A stretch of 64,000 bases of DNA from an uncultured Bacilli bacterium (GCA_944372115.1 CALVYH010000003.1:123264-187263), one strand, 5' to 3'; positions 1-9,230 are shown, numbered from the stretch's first letter. Notes: generated by a model not told the origin, from the sequence alone. Translations and numbers: made by a program.

Positions 1-770
1 AATATTATTTTATAAGTAGTCATGGCGGTGAGTATGGAAGAATAACATTTAATTTAAATTCTAAAGTTTATGCCTCTTCTTTTCCTATAATGGATAAATG
101 CGAAGTTGCAATTTTTGCAATTTGTTATGGAGGTAAAGAAGGAAATGCAGCCGATTATGTTGTTAAAAATAAGTCTGTAAAAAACTCTATTGGATGGCCG
201 GGACTCACTTATACCGATACTTCTAAAACATTTACAGATACCCTCTTCTATTGTTTTAAGTATGGCGATAATATTTATGAAGCTGCCAATGAAGCTTTAA
301 ACAAAATTAATTCGGTTTATTGGTATAAGAATTTATTTAATACATGGGGTGATGATACAATTAAAAATTTTAAAATCTATGGATTAAATGAAAGTGCCTT
401 GCAAAGTAATTTAAAAGCCTTAAATATTGATGTAAATTATAAATATAAATTTGAGATAGATGAAAATTTTCTCAAATTAATGACTGATTATTCTTTTAAT
501 AATCAAGATTATAAAATTTTATGCATTAATAATGTTGGGACAAATTTTGTGGCTAAAAAGATTGGTGGTAAATATTATGCAAATTTTCAAGATTTCGATT
601 TAAATTTTATTAGTGAACATGAAACAACCAATCAAATACTTTATATTTTTGATGGCGAAGAATACCATAACATTGAAATTCTAAAAAAGAATAATCAAAA
701 TATTTTTTATGATTTTGTAGAAAATAAAATTTTAAATTTTGAAAGTTTAAAGAGGTTAATTGAATTATGA
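1..770 (+). CDS. Clan CD (caspase/gingipain-like) cysteine peptidase, 5'-truncated
   Basis: The frame is open from base 3, so the gene begins before the window. The visible 255 residues start with an SSHGG motif (His codon at 21-23) followed 34 residues later by AICYGG (Cys codon at 123-125). A His-Gly and a Cys-x-Gly-Gly each ending a hydrophobic strand is the catalytic dyad of clan CD peptidases (caspase, gingipain, CHAT types). After the Cys come an AADYVV helix and an SIGWPG turn, as in that fold. The C-terminal third matches nothing I recognise. The stop overlaps the next lipoprotein start by 4 nt (ATGA), so the two are translationally coupled. Whether the missing N-terminus has a signal peptide cannot be seen. 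The fold is fairly sure; the substrate is unknown. Confidence 0.6.
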   Translation, partial: YYFISSHGGEYGRITFNLNSKVYASSFPIMDKCEVAIFAICYGGKEGNAADYVVKNKSVKNSIGWPGLTYTDTSKTFTDTLFYCFKYGDNIYEAANEALNKINSVYWYKNLFNTWGDDTIKNFKIYGLNESALQSNLKALNIDVNYKYKFEIDENFLKLMTDYSFNNQDYKILCINNVGTNFVAKKIGGKYYANFQDFDLNFISEHETTNQILYIFDGEEYHNIEILKKNNQNIFYDFVENKILNFESLKRLIEL

Positions 771-1231
771 GAAAACAATTTTTAATATTAGTTTCTATAT
801 TTAACTTAGCATTATTAAATTCTTGTTCTTGGTTTTATCCATATTTAAATGTTAAATCTTATGTTAATAAGAATTCTGGTTCTTTAGTTGGAGTTTTATT
901 AAGAGATAAATCAGATTTAATAAAAATTAAAAATGACAAAAACGAGGAAGATTTTTTAAACGATTTTTCATCTATTAAAAGATCTAATAAAGATAAAGGA
1001 GATAAATGCGGACTTGATGAATTTTATGTTGTATATTATTCTTCTAAAAATGATAATTATTTTGGATATGGCAGAAGAATTTTTTTAATTTTTGATAATT
1101 TTTCTATAGATAATCTCGAAGAAATAACTATTAGAGAAAGTAATGTTTGCTATGCAGAATCTATAAATAAATATTTTGAGGTATGTAATAATTACTTTGA
1201 TTTGCCTTGGGAGATAAGTGTTTGTGCCTAG
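767..1231 (+). CDS. Small predicted lipoprotein, unknown function
   Basis: This 154-residue protein begins with a Lys/Arg start, a hydrophobic stretch and a lipobox ending LLNSC (Cys at about residue 20). It should therefore be exported, lipidated and held on the outer face of the membrane. The rest is hydrophilic, rich in Lys, Asp and Asn, with no domain I recognise and a few scattered Cys. Its ATG overlaps the stop of the upstream caspase-like peptidase by 4 nt, so the two probably act together. It could be an accessory, inhibitor or substrate of that peptidase, but this is inference from position only. An AT-rich hairpin begins at its stop codon. Confidence 0.65.
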   Translation: MRKQFLILVSIFNLALLNSCSWFYPYLNVKSYVNKNSGSLVGVLLRDKSDLIKIKNDKNEEDFLNDFSSIKRSNKDKGDKCGLDEFYVVYYSSKNDNYFGYGRRIFLIFDNFSIDNLEEITIRESNVCYAESINKYFEVCNNYFDLPWEISVCA

Positions 1232-1262
1232 TGTATATTTTATATTTAATAAAATATACATT
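1232..1262 (+). terminator. AT-rich hairpin after the lipoprotein gene
   Basis: A perfect 12-bp stem (1232-1243 with 1249-1260) with a 5-nt loop follows the stop codon directly, then TTT. It is very A/T rich, so it may be a weak terminator or simply a stem in the 3' end of the mRNA. Confidence 0.4.
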
Positions 1263-1313
1263 TGAACATTCCTCTGTTCCTAATATACAAAATTATTGAG
1301 AATTTACTAATTT

Positions 1314-3824
1314 ATGATAAAAATAGAATCAATTTCAAAAATATATAAATTAAAAAAGAAAAAAGAAGTAAAAGCTTTAGATAATGTTTCTCTTACATTT
1401 TCAGGTAATGGAATTACCTTTATTTTAGGAAAATCTGGAAGTGGTAAATCTACTCTATTAAATATTTTAGGTGGATTAGATAAACCAACTAGCGGGGAAT
1501 TAATTATCGATGGTAAAAATACTTCTACATTTAAAGAATCTGATTATGATGATTATCGTAATAATTATTTAGGTTTTATTTTTCAAGATTATAATTTACT
1601 AGATGAGTTCAATGTTATCAATAACATTGAACTATCTTTAAAAATTAAAAATAGTGAATGTAATAAAGAAAAAATAGATAAAATATTAGAAGACTTGGAA
1701 ATTAAAGATTTATCTTTAAGAAAAATTAACGAATTAAGTGGAGGACAAAAACAAAGAGTAGCAATTGCTAGAGCTTTAGTTAAAGAACCATCTTTAATTT
1801 TAGCTGATGAGCCAACTGGAGCACTTGATGAAGATACAAGTTTACAATTAATGGAAGTTTTAAAAAGATTAAGCAAAGATAAATTAATTATTGTTGTATC
1901 GCATAACCGTGAATTAGCTTCTAAATTTGGAGATAGAATTATTGAACTTAAAGATGGAAAGATAATTTCGGATACATTAAATACAAAAGAAGAAATAAAT
2001 GAATCTAATAATCAAAATGAATCTTCACTTGATAAAAGTTACCATAAAGGTAAATTACCTTTATTAACTAGTCTTAAAATTGGTCTTCGTAATTTAAGAT
2101 TAAAAAAAGTTAAATTATTTTTCACTCTTTTTCTTTCGTTTTTCTCATTTACTCTTTTTGGTTTAGTTTCAACTTTAATATTTTTTAATGGTGAAAATGT
2201 AACTGCTTCAGCATTAAAAAGTATAGATACTAATTCATATATAATTTTTAAAAATAACCAAAATCCTACTATTTCTTTTAATAATAATTTAAGCGAATTA
2301 AAAACTTTAGAAGAAGAATTTAATATAAATATTGATCCAATAAGTACATCTTTAGATTATAATTCATCTTCTAGTAATACTAACTTTTATCCATTAGATT
2401 TAAATGGAAAATTAACTTCAATTTATGGAGAAATATATCTTGATGAAAGTAGAATCAATAATCTAGGTTTTTCTTTGGTTGATGGAAAATATCCTTCAAA
2501 AAAAGATGAAATTGCTTTAACAGATTTTCATTTTCTTAATTTTACTCAATTTGGATTTACTGATTATACCGATTCTTCTGATGGAAAAATAATTGAGCCA
2601 AGTGAAATTAAAAACTACTCTGATTTAACTGGAAAAATCATTAATATTGGTGGTAAAAAATTTAAAATAACTGGATTTATAAAAACTAATATTGCTGAAG
2701 ATTTTTTAAATAAATTTTCACTTATTTATAATAATGATTATAAAAATTCTTTATATGAAACAATTTATAATAATTTTACTATTTCTTATGAACGAAATTA
2801 TTCTAATCTTTTATATGTAAGTAAGGAATTTTATGATGATTTAACTAATTTTAATGGTTTTTTAAATGTTTCAGATATTAGTTATTCACGTGGCACATTC
2901 CTAGATTCGTTTTCTATTAATATTCCATTTATAGATGACGATTTTTATTGGTCTAATATTGATTCAATTTCTTCTCTAAATAAAATTGATAGAGATTATT
3001 TCTTTTTCGATTCTGCTAAGACAAAATTAGAAAAGAATGAAATTTTAATATCTTCTTCTATATATGATGAACATAAAGATTTCTTCGATAGCGAAAGTTC
3101 AGAGGGTTTTAATTATTCATTAGAATATAGTTTAAACGGTGAAGAAATTAATGCTGAAGGTAAAATTGTTGGTTATTTTAGTGATGAAGATTCTTTAAAA
3201 ATGAACAGTATTGTACTTGACGAAGAATTTTATAGTGAATTAACTAGTGGTTATGAATATGGTTTCAATTCTTTTATTTTTAAGAATAATTCAAATGAAA
3301 CAAATAATGCATTTGAAACTTTTATTCATAATAAATTTGGGTCTGATTATAACAATAAATTTGTTATTTACAATAATATTGTCGCTAAAATTAGTGGTAT
3401 CTCAGACTCATTTAAGCTTTTAAAATTTGGACTTTCTATTTGTGGAGTATTTTTAGCAATTTTTTCAATGATACTTTTTGGAAATTTTATATCTAATAGT
3501 ATTTCTTATAGAAAAAAAGAAATTGGAATTTTAAGAGCGTTAGGATGTAGAAAAATTGATGTATTTTCAATATTCTTTTTTGAAGGATTAGCTATAGCTT
3601 TAATAAATTTCGTTTTATCTTTAATAGGAACGACAGTTTGTGTTGTTGTAATTAACAATTATTTAACTTCATTTATTTTAGTTAAAGCTAGTTATTTAAA
3701 TCTTGGAATAATTGAAATATTACTTTTATTATTAATTTCAATATTAGCAAGTACAATTTCTACATATATTCCTACTTCTCACTATACTAAGAAAAATCCA
3801 TTTGATGCTATAAATGGAAAATAA
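1314..3824 (+). CDS. ABC transporter: ATPase fused to FtsX-type permease (MacB/lipoprotein-export-like)
   Basis: One 836-residue chain carries both parts of an ABC exporter. The N-terminal 230 residues are the ATPase: Walker A GKSGSGKST near residue 40, Q-loop FQDYNLL, signature LSGGQKQR, Walker B LILADEPTGALD and H-loop SHN. A membrane helix follows at about 270-292, then an extracytoplasmic region of about 400 residues, then three helices (about 700-725, 755-780, 795-820). This is the FtsX/MacB permease layout. Many relatives keep ATPase and permease as separate genes; here they are fused. Such systems export lipoproteins or peptides, or sense antimicrobial peptides. There is no partner kinase or adaptor nearby, so the substrate is unknown. 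The ribosome site is weak. Confidence 0.85.
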   Translation: MIKIESISKIYKLKKKKEVKALDNVSLTFSGNGITFILGKSGSGKSTLLNILGGLDKPTSGELIIDGKNTSTFKESDYDDYRNNYLGFIFQDYNLLDEFNVINNIELSLKIKNSECNKEKIDKILEDLEIKDLSLRKINELSGGQKQRVAIARALVKEPSLILADEPTGALDEDTSLQLMEVLKRLSKDKLIIVVSHNRELASKFGDRIIELKDGKIISDTLNTKEEINESNNQNESSLDKSYHKGKLPLLTSLKIGLRNLRLKKVKLFFTLFLSFFSFTLFGLVSTLIFFNGENVTASALKSIDTNSYIIFKNNQNPTISFNNNLSELKTLEEEFNINIDPISTSLDYNSSSSNTNFYPLDLNGKLTSIYGEIYLDESRINNLGFSLVDGKYPSKKDEIALTDFHFLNFTQFGFTDYTDSSDGKIIEPSEIKNYSDLTGKIINIGGKKFKITGFIKTNIAEDFLNKFSLIYNNDYKNSLYETIYNNFTISYERNYSNLLYVSKEFYDDLTNFNGFLNVSDISYSRGTFLDSFSINIPFIDDDFYWSNIDSISSLNKIDRDYFFFDSAKTKLEKNEILISSSIYDEHKDFFDSESSEGFNYSLEYSLNGEEINAEGKIVGYFSDEDSLKMNSIVLDEEFYSELTSGYEYGFNSFIFKNNSNETNNAFETFIHNKFGSDYNNKFVIYNNIVAKISGISDSFKLLKFGLSICGVFLAIFSMILFGNFISNSISYRKKEIGILRALGCRKIDVFSIFFFEGLAIALINFVLSLIGTTVCVVVINNYLTSFILVKASYLNLGIIEILLLLLISILASTISTYIPTSHYTKKNPFDAINGK

Positions 3825-3869
3825 ATTTATAAAAATATAAGTAAATATATTGAAAAAAGCATATTTTTC

Positions 3870-3898
3870 TTGATATTTATCCCTTTCTTTTCTATAAT
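3870..3898 (+). promoter_or_regulatory. rpmE promoter (TTGATA-N17-TATAAT)
   Basis: TTGATA (3870-3875) and a perfect TATAAT (3893-3898) are 17 nt apart, placing the start near 3905. This leaves a leader of about 55 nt before rpmE. Confidence 0.75.
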
Positions 3899-3904
3899 CT
3901 CGAT

Positions 3905-3960
3905 ACATGCTTTCTTTGAACAAGAAAATAAGAAAGTTCAAGGCGGAAGGAGTAAAGATT
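3905..3960 (+). promoter_or_regulatory. rpmE mRNA leader with alternative hairpins and strong RBS
   Basis: The leader holds two overlapping complementary pairs, CTTTCTT with AAGAAAG and TTGAAC with GTTCAA, which cannot both form. It ends in a strong GGAAGGAG ribosome site. L31 leaders that bind their own protein are known in Firmicutes; that this is one is inference. Confidence 0.35.
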
Positions 3961-4167
3961 ATGAAAGAAGGAATTCATCCAAAGTATCAAAAATGCACAG
4001 TTACATGCGTTTCTTGTGGTGCAACATTTGAAACAGAATCAACAATGAAAGAAATTAGAGTTGATACATGTTCGAATTGCCATCCATTCTATACTGGAAA
4101 ACAAAGATTCGTTCAAGCTGATGGTAGAGTTGATAAATTCAATAAAAAATACGGACTTAAAAAATAG
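3961..4167 (+). CDS. rpmE: 50S ribosomal protein L31
   Basis: This 68-residue protein of the large ribosomal subunit keeps the zinc-binding form of L31: the CVSC pair near the N-terminus and CSNC further on, followed by HPFYTGKQ. The start at 3961 is fixed by the GGAAGGAG ribosome site and by the family's usual MKEGIHPKY opening; an upstream in-frame ATG at 3907 would add residues absent from L31. It has its own promoter and a strong terminator, so it is a single-gene unit. The Cys-containing form is the one used in zinc-replete cells. Confidence 0.95.
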   Translation: MKEGIHPKYQKCTVTCVSCGATFETESTMKEIRVDTCSNCHPFYTGKQRFVQADGRVDKFNKKYGLKK

Positions 4168-4188
4168 TTTAAAATTAAATTTATTTAT

Positions 4189-4225
4189 AAGAAAAAATGG
4201 AGAATATAACTCCATTTTTTCTTAT
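4189..4225 (+). terminator. rpmE terminator
   Basis: A 14-bp stem (4189-4202 with 4210-4223), 7-nt loop, GC core TGGAG/CTCCA and a T-run on the descending arm. Confidence 0.85.
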
Positions 4226-4317
4226 ATAAAAGAAAGTAAAAAAATGGTATATTAATCCAAGGATTATTTATTAATTGTTTAAAAAATAAAAGAAAAAAAG
4301 AAAGGTTAATTAAATTT

Positions 4318-5910
4318 ATGGAAAAGAAAAGATTTTATATAACAACTCCTATTTATTATCCATCTGGAAATGCTCATATTGGGCATGCTTATTGTACAAC
4401 CTTATGTGATGTTTTTGCTCGTTATAAAAGAATGAGACATTTTGAAACATTCTTTTTAACAGGTACAGATGAACATGGTTTAAAAATTGAAAAAAATGCT
4501 AAAGCTGCCGGATTAGATCCTCAAAGTTATGTTGATGAAATCGTTGCTAAATTTAAGGATTTATGGAGAGTAATGGAAATTTCTAATGATGAATTTATTA
4601 GAACAACCGATCCTAAACATATAGCAGTAGTTCAAAAAGTTTTCTCTCATATGATTAAAAATGATGATGTTTATTTAGGAAGTTATAAGGGATGGTATTG
4701 CATTCCTTGTGAATCTTTTTGGACAGATACGCAGGTTGGAGAAAATCATCTTTGTCCTGATTGTGGAAGAGAAGTTGTTAAAGAAGAAGAACCTTGTTTA
4801 TTTTTTAAAACTCAAAAATATTTACCTGAGTTAAAAGAATTTTTTGATAAAGAAAAAAGTATTTTTCCTTTAGGTAGAAAAAATGAAATGATTAATAATT
4901 TCATTAAACCTGGATTAGAAGATTTATGTGTTTCTAGAACTTCTTTTAAATGGGGTGTACCAATTAAAGAATATGAAGGACATGTTTCTTATGTTTGGGT
5001 TGATGCTCTTTTTAATTATGTTTCAGCTTTAAATTATTTAAGCGAAGATGATTCTTTATTTAAAAAATTTTGGGAAAGTGAAGAATGTGAAATTATTCAC
5101 GTAATCGGAGCTGATATTACTCGTTTCCATACAATTTATTGGCCAGAATTTTTAACATCAATGGGTTTAAGACTTCCAGATAGAGTTTTTGTCCATGGAT
5201 TATTAATGATGAAAGATGGAAAAATGTCTAAATCAAAAGGAAATGTAGTTTCTCCTTATCCATTAATTGAAAGATATGGCGTTGATGCTCTTAGATATTA
5301 TTTAACTAGAGAAATTATTTTTGGTAACGATGGACAATTTACTCCAGAACAATTTATCGAACGTATCAATATGGATTTAGTTAATAACTATGGAAATTTA
5401 GTTTCTAGAACAATTTCAATGATTGAAAAATATTTTGATGGAGTTATCCCTTCTTATTTAAAAGATGTTAATAAGGAAGATAATGAAATTGATTCATTAA
5501 TTAAATTAACTGTTGAAAAATATATTGATGAACTTGATGATTTAAAAATTACCGAAGGATTTATTGATGTAATGTCTTTAATTTCTAGAGCAAATAAATA
5601 TATTGAAGAAACTACTCCATGGGCATTCGCTAAAGATGATACAAAAAAAGAAAATTTAAAATCAGTTTTAGCTCATTTAGCACGTGTTTTATTTGTTTCA
5701 ACTAAACTTTTAGAACCGGTTTTAGTTAAAAAGGTAAAAGAAGTTTATGAAGAGTTAAATTTAAGTGATGAAGAAGCTGATTTTAATAATATTTTAGATG
5801 AACATTTATTAGATAATAAACATGTTAAAAAAGGAACAATTCTTTTCCCTAGACTTGATATTAATAAAGAAGTTGAATATGTTAAGTCTTTAATGAAGAA
5901 TAATAAATAA
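4318..5910 (+). CDS. metG: Methionyl-tRNA synthetase, short form without C-terminal tRNA-binding domain
   Basis: This cytoplasmic enzyme charges tRNA-Met with methionine. The class I motif AHIGHAY is near residue 20, KMSKSKGN near residue 300, and a zinc knuckle (CIPC, then CPDC) lies between. At 530 residues it ends after the anticodon-binding helical domain. The roughly 650-residue form found in Bacillus carries an extra C-terminal OB-fold tRNA-binding domain, absent here. A hairpin terminator follows at once. The next plus-strand gene, 170 nt on, encodes a small protein resembling another tRNA-binding OB domain, which may be linked to this absence. Confidence 0.95.
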   Translation: MEKKRFYITTPIYYPSGNAHIGHAYCTTLCDVFARYKRMRHFETFFLTGTDEHGLKIEKNAKAAGLDPQSYVDEIVAKFKDLWRVMEISNDEFIRTTDPKHIAVVQKVFSHMIKNDDVYLGSYKGWYCIPCESFWTDTQVGENHLCPDCGREVVKEEEPCLFFKTQKYLPELKEFFDKEKSIFPLGRKNEMINNFIKPGLEDLCVSRTSFKWGVPIKEYEGHVSYVWVDALFNYVSALNYLSEDDSLFKKFWESEECEIIHVIGADITRFHTIYWPEFLTSMGLRLPDRVFVHGLLMMKDGKMSKSKGNVVSPYPLIERYGVDALRYYLTREIIFGNDGQFTPEQFIERINMDLVNNYGNLVSRTISMIEKYFDGVIPSYLKDVNKEDNEIDSLIKLTVEKYIDELDDLKITEGFIDVMSLISRANKYIEETTPWAFAKDDTKKENLKSVLAHLARVLFVSTKLLEPVLVKKVKEVYEELNLSDEEADFNNILDEHLLDNKHVKKGTILFPRLDINKEVEYVKSLMKNNK

Positions 5911-5914
5911 AAAA

Positions 5915-5953
5915 AGATGGTGCTTATAAGGGATAGAATAAGAAGCACCATCT
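5915..5953 (+). terminator. metG terminator
   Basis: An 11-bp stem AGATGGTGCTT / AAGCACCATCT (5915-5925 with 5943-5953) with a 17-nt loop, 5 nt after the metG stop. It is followed by an A/T-rich stretch. Confidence 0.75.
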
Positions 5954-6081
5954 AATAATTTTATTATAAACAAAATATAAAAAAATAGTGATAAATTTGA
6001 TATATTTCATAATTTGTAACAATTAATTTTTATTCTCTATGTCACTAATTTAATTAAATATTATTATCTATTATATAATTT

Positions 6082-6387
6082 ATGGAAAAACTAGATTTTA
6101 ATAAAGATTTTATTTTTATAAATAAGCATAATAACAAACTTTATTATGCTTATTTAGATAATAAAAAAGTTATATTTTTAAAATATAAAAAATATGAAGG
6201 AATTATAACATTACAATATTTAGCTAATGGAGGTATAACTTCTCTAATAGATAATAAATTAATTGTTAAAGTAAATAATGGATATTTAGAAATAAGTAAA
6301 CTTCTTTATAATGATAAAGAAGTTACATCAAAAGAATTTATTGATATTATAAAAGAAAAGAATTTAATAAATAATTATTTTAAATAA
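6082..6387 (+). CDS. Free-standing protein resembling the methionyl-tRNA formyltransferase C-terminal domain
   Basis: This 101-residue protein has no signal peptide or membrane segment. Residues about 18-85 follow the order of the Fmt C-terminal OB domain: a YYAYLDNKKV strand where Fmt has its W/Y-x-LxGQ-VKVW strand, then GGITSLIDNKLIV for Fmt GTI-x-DG-VVATG, then LEISKLLYNDKEVTSKEF for ITELQ-GKKRMS-FL. No N-terminal formyltransferase domain precedes it: upstream is non-coding back to the metG terminator. The family assignment is by eye and needs a profile search. It could bind tRNA in trans, for example for the short MetG. A TATAAT lies 2 nt before the ATG and there is no ribosome site. The next gene starts 10 nt after its stop. 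Confidence 0.5.
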   Translation: MEKLDFNKDFIFINKHNNKLYYAYLDNKKVIFLKYKKYEGIITLQYLANGGITSLIDNKLIVKVNNGYLEISKLLYNDKEVTSKEFIDIIKEKNLINNYFK

Positions 6388-6397
6388 TAAAAAAGAT

Positions 6398-7735
6398 ATG
6401 AAAAACGAAATTATAAATGTTAAATGTGTAGATTTTACTTATGATGGTCAAGGATTAGCTAAAGATAAAAATAAAAGGACCTATTTTGTTCCTTCTCTTT
6501 TAATTGATGAAGAAGCTGAAATAGAAGTCTTATATCATAAAAAAGATTATGATATTGGTAAAATTAAAAGATTAACTAAAGTATCTCCTTATAGAATAAA
6601 TCCTAAATGTCCTTGTGCAACTAGTTGTGGAGGCTGTTCTTTTCAAAATCTTTTATATGAAAAAGAATTAGAATACAAAAGAAAAGTTGCTATAAATACT
6701 TTAAAATCAATTGCTAAAATAGATGTTAAAAATCCTTCAATTATTGGAATGGAAGAACCATATTATTATCGAAATAAAATCCAAGTTCCTTTTGGTTATG
6801 ATAAACAAAAAAGATTAGTTTATGGTTTTTATCGTTTTAAAAGTCATGATATCGTACCAATTTCTGAATGTGTTATTGAAAGCAAAGAACATGTTTCAAT
6901 TTTAAAAAACATTAAAGATTTAATGCTTTCAATGAAAATTAACGCTTATGATGAAGATAAAGATGAAGGAATTTTAAGACATGTTTTAATAAGAGTTGGT
7001 AAAGTAAGTAAAGAAATAATGCTTGTTTTAGTTGTAAAAGAAAAACAATTTAAAAACAAAGGTGTTTTTATTAAAGAATTATTAAAATTAAATCCAGAAA
7101 TTACGACTGTTATTTATAATTATAATGAACGAAGAACTAATGTTATTTTAGGAGAAAAAGAAGAAGTTGCTTATGGAAGAGGATTTATTTTTGATTCTCT
7201 TTTAGGGGTAAATTTTAAGATTTCTTCTAAATCTTTTTATCAAGTTAATCATGATCAATGTGAAAAATTATATTCTTTAGCAATTTCTAAAGCTCATTTA
7301 ACAAAAGAAGATGAAATTTTAGATGCATATTGTGGAATTGGAACGATTGGTTTAATTGCATCTAAATATGTAAAAAATGTTTTGGGTGTTGAAATAGTTA
7401 AAGAAGCAATTGAAGATGCTAATCAAAATCTAAAATTAAATAATATAAAAAACGCTAAATTTATTGTTAGTGATGCAAAAGATGTAATGTTAAAAAAAGC
7501 CTATGATTGCGTATTTGTTGATCCGCCAAGAAAAGGATTAGATCCAAAATTTTTAAAAGGAATTATGAATTCACATCCAAAGAAGATTGTTTATATTTCT
7601 TGCGATGTTGGAACCCTTGCTCGAGATTTATCAATTTTAAAGAAAAATTATAATATTGAAAGTATAGATTTCATAGATATGTTCCCTAGAACCTTCCACG
7701 TGGAAACTGTGGCTTATTTGGAATTAAAAAGATAG
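6398..7735 (+). CDS. rlmCD: 23S rRNA (uracil-C5)-methyltransferase, RlmCD/TrmA family
   Basis: This 445-residue SAM-dependent enzyme makes 5-methyluridine in 23S rRNA. An N-terminal TRAM RNA-binding domain (about residues 1-60) is followed by an iron-sulfur cluster motif CPCATSCGGC near 70. Later come the SAM motif DAYCGIGTIGL, the DPPRKGLD loop and the catalytic cysteine in ISCDVGTLARDL, with the family ending DMFPRTFHVE. Length is normal. Substrate choice (U747 and U1939, or one of these) cannot be read from the sequence; the gene name is by analogy with Bacillus. It starts 10 nt after the formyltransferase-like gene, probably co-transcribed. Confidence 0.88.
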   Translation: MKNEIINVKCVDFTYDGQGLAKDKNKRTYFVPSLLIDEEAEIEVLYHKKDYDIGKIKRLTKVSPYRINPKCPCATSCGGCSFQNLLYEKELEYKRKVAINTLKSIAKIDVKNPSIIGMEEPYYYRNKIQVPFGYDKQKRLVYGFYRFKSHDIVPISECVIESKEHVSILKNIKDLMLSMKINAYDEDKDEGILRHVLIRVGKVSKEIMLVLVVKEKQFKNKGVFIKELLKLNPEITTVIYNYNERRTNVILGEKEEVAYGRGFIFDSLLGVNFKISSKSFYQVNHDQCEKLYSLAISKAHLTKEDEILDAYCGIGTIGLIASKYVKNVLGVEIVKEAIEDANQNLKLNNIKNAKFIVSDAKDVMLKKAYDCVFVDPPRKGLDPKFLKGIMNSHPKKIVYISCDVGTLARDLSILKKNYNIESIDFIDMFPRTFHVETVAYLELKR

Positions 7736-7847
7736 AGGAATTTAGAAAATTAGGTGGAAAGAAGAATTATAAATTTTTTACCCAAATCGATTTTCCCAAA
7801 ATTGATTTTCCTTAAAAATTGTTTATAATATAAATAAGGAATTAATT

Positions 7848-9230
7848 ATGTTCGTAGGAAGAAAAGAAGAATTAAAAGAACTTAAAGAAATGCTTGAAAG
7901 CAATTCTTTTAAAGCCGCTTTAATTTATGGAAAAAGAAGAGTTGGTAAAACAGAAATAATAACTCAAGCATTAAAAGAAACCGATAAAATTGTTTGTAGC
8001 TTTGAATGTAAAAAAACAAATTTAGATTTAAACCTTCAAACATTAAGCGAATATTTTCTTAATTTATTTAATTTGCCTAATATTGTTTTCAAAGATTTTG
8101 ACTCTTTTTTTGATTTTGTTTTTCGTTATTCTTTAGAAAAAGAGTTTGTTTTTGTTATTGATGAATTTTCATTTTTGTTAGAAGAAGATTTTTCAATTGA
8201 ATCATCATTAGCTATAGCTATTGATAAATATAAAAATGAATCAAAAATGAAATTAATTATAAGTGGAAGTTATGTTCAATTAATCGAAAAAATGATAGAT
8301 AGTACTTCACATTGTTATGGTAGGTTTACAAACATTTTGTTGATTCGTCCGTTTGATTATTATGAAAGCTCTTTATTTTATCCAAATTATTCAGATGAAG
8401 ACAAATTTATATGTTATTCAGTTTTTGGCGGATTGGCATATTTTAATTCTTTGATAAATGATTCTAAAAGTGTTGAAGATAATATTTGTTCTTTAATTAT
8501 AAAAAAAGACTCGATTTTAGAAGCTGAATTAAATCAAATGATTTTATTAGAAACAACTAAAATAAATAGATTGAACGATTTAATCTTATTAATTGCTAGA
8601 GGTAAAACAAAATATGCAGATATTTTGAGTGTTTTAAGTCAAGAAAAATTAACTAAACCAGATTATTTACTTAAAAAACTCATTGAAATGGATATTATTG
8701 AAAAAGTTGTACCAATAAATAAAAAAGAAAATAAAAAACTAACGTTTTACCAATTTAAAGATAATTTCTTTTCTTTTTATTATAAATATATATTTGCTTC
8801 TCCTTATTCGTTAATAAGGGGAAATCCGAAAATGTTTTTCGATAATTTTATTAAAGATGATTTTTATAAAAATTTCTTGCCTAAATCATTTGAAAAAGTT
8901 TCAAAAGAATTTTTGTTAAGAGAAAATTTAAAAGGGAAAATCAAGCCAATTTTTAAAGATATCGGAACATATTTTTATGATGATTCAAAAAATAAAGTTA
9001 ATCGTCAATTTGATGTTGTGAGTTTAGATGAAAATGGATATATTTCTTATGAATGTAAATTTACATCTGAAAAAGTAAATAAAAAAGTAATCGAAGAAGA
9101 ATTATCTCAATCAAAGTCTTTAGAAATACCATTTTATAGATTAGGTTTTATTTCTAAAAATGGTTTTAGTAATGATTTTGATAAAAAAGATTTTAATTTA
9201 TTTGAATTAAAAGATTTTTATAAAGAATAG
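7848..9230 (+). CDS. AAA ATPase with DUF234-type nuclease-like C-terminus
   Basis: This 460-residue protein opens with MFVGRKEELKEL, typical of the archaeal-ATPase family, then Walker A GKRRVGKTE near residue 27 and Walker B FVFVIDEFSF near 104. A winged-helix region follows. The C-terminal 100 residues contain FDVV, then YECKF, the D-(x)10-ExK spacing of a PD-(D/E)XK nuclease fold as in DUF234. A good AAGGA ribosome site sets the start, with TATAAT upstream. Family members are common in gut bacteria and of uncertain role; a defence or mobile-element role is often suggested but nothing here shows it. It is followed 17 nt later by a MazG-like gene. Confidence 0.8.
   Translation: MFVGRKEELKELKEMLESNSFKAALIYGKRRVGKTEIITQALKETDKIVCSFECKKTNLDLNLQTLSEYFLNLFNLPNIVFKDFDSFFDFVFRYSLEKEFVFVIDEFSFLLEEDFSIESSLAIAIDKYKNESKMKLIISGSYVQLIEKMIDSTSHCYGRFTNILLIRPFDYYESSLFYPNYSDEDKFICYSVFGGLAYFNSLINDSKSVEDNICSLIIKKDSILEAELNQMILLETTKINRLNDLILLIARGKTKYADILSVLSQEKLTKPDYLLKKLIEMDIIEKVVPINKKENKKLTFYQFKDNFFSFYYKYIFASPYSLIRGNPKMFFDNFIKDDFYKNFLPKSFEKVSKEFLLRENLKGKIKPIFKDIGTYFYDDSKNKVNRQFDVVSLDENGYISYECKFTSEKVNKKVIEEELSQSKSLEIPFYRLGFISKNGFSNDFDKKDFNLFELKDFYKE

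Noticed and set aside
1589..1876. Minus-strand open frame inside the ABC transporter gene
   Set aside because: It lies fully antisense to conserved ATPase motifs and shows no domain; a shadow of the real gene. The same holds for the other antisense frames within metG, secA, glyA, dnaX and comFC.
4226..4317. T-box leader for metG
   Set aside because: The spacer is only 92 nt and lacks the T-box sequence and antiterminator.
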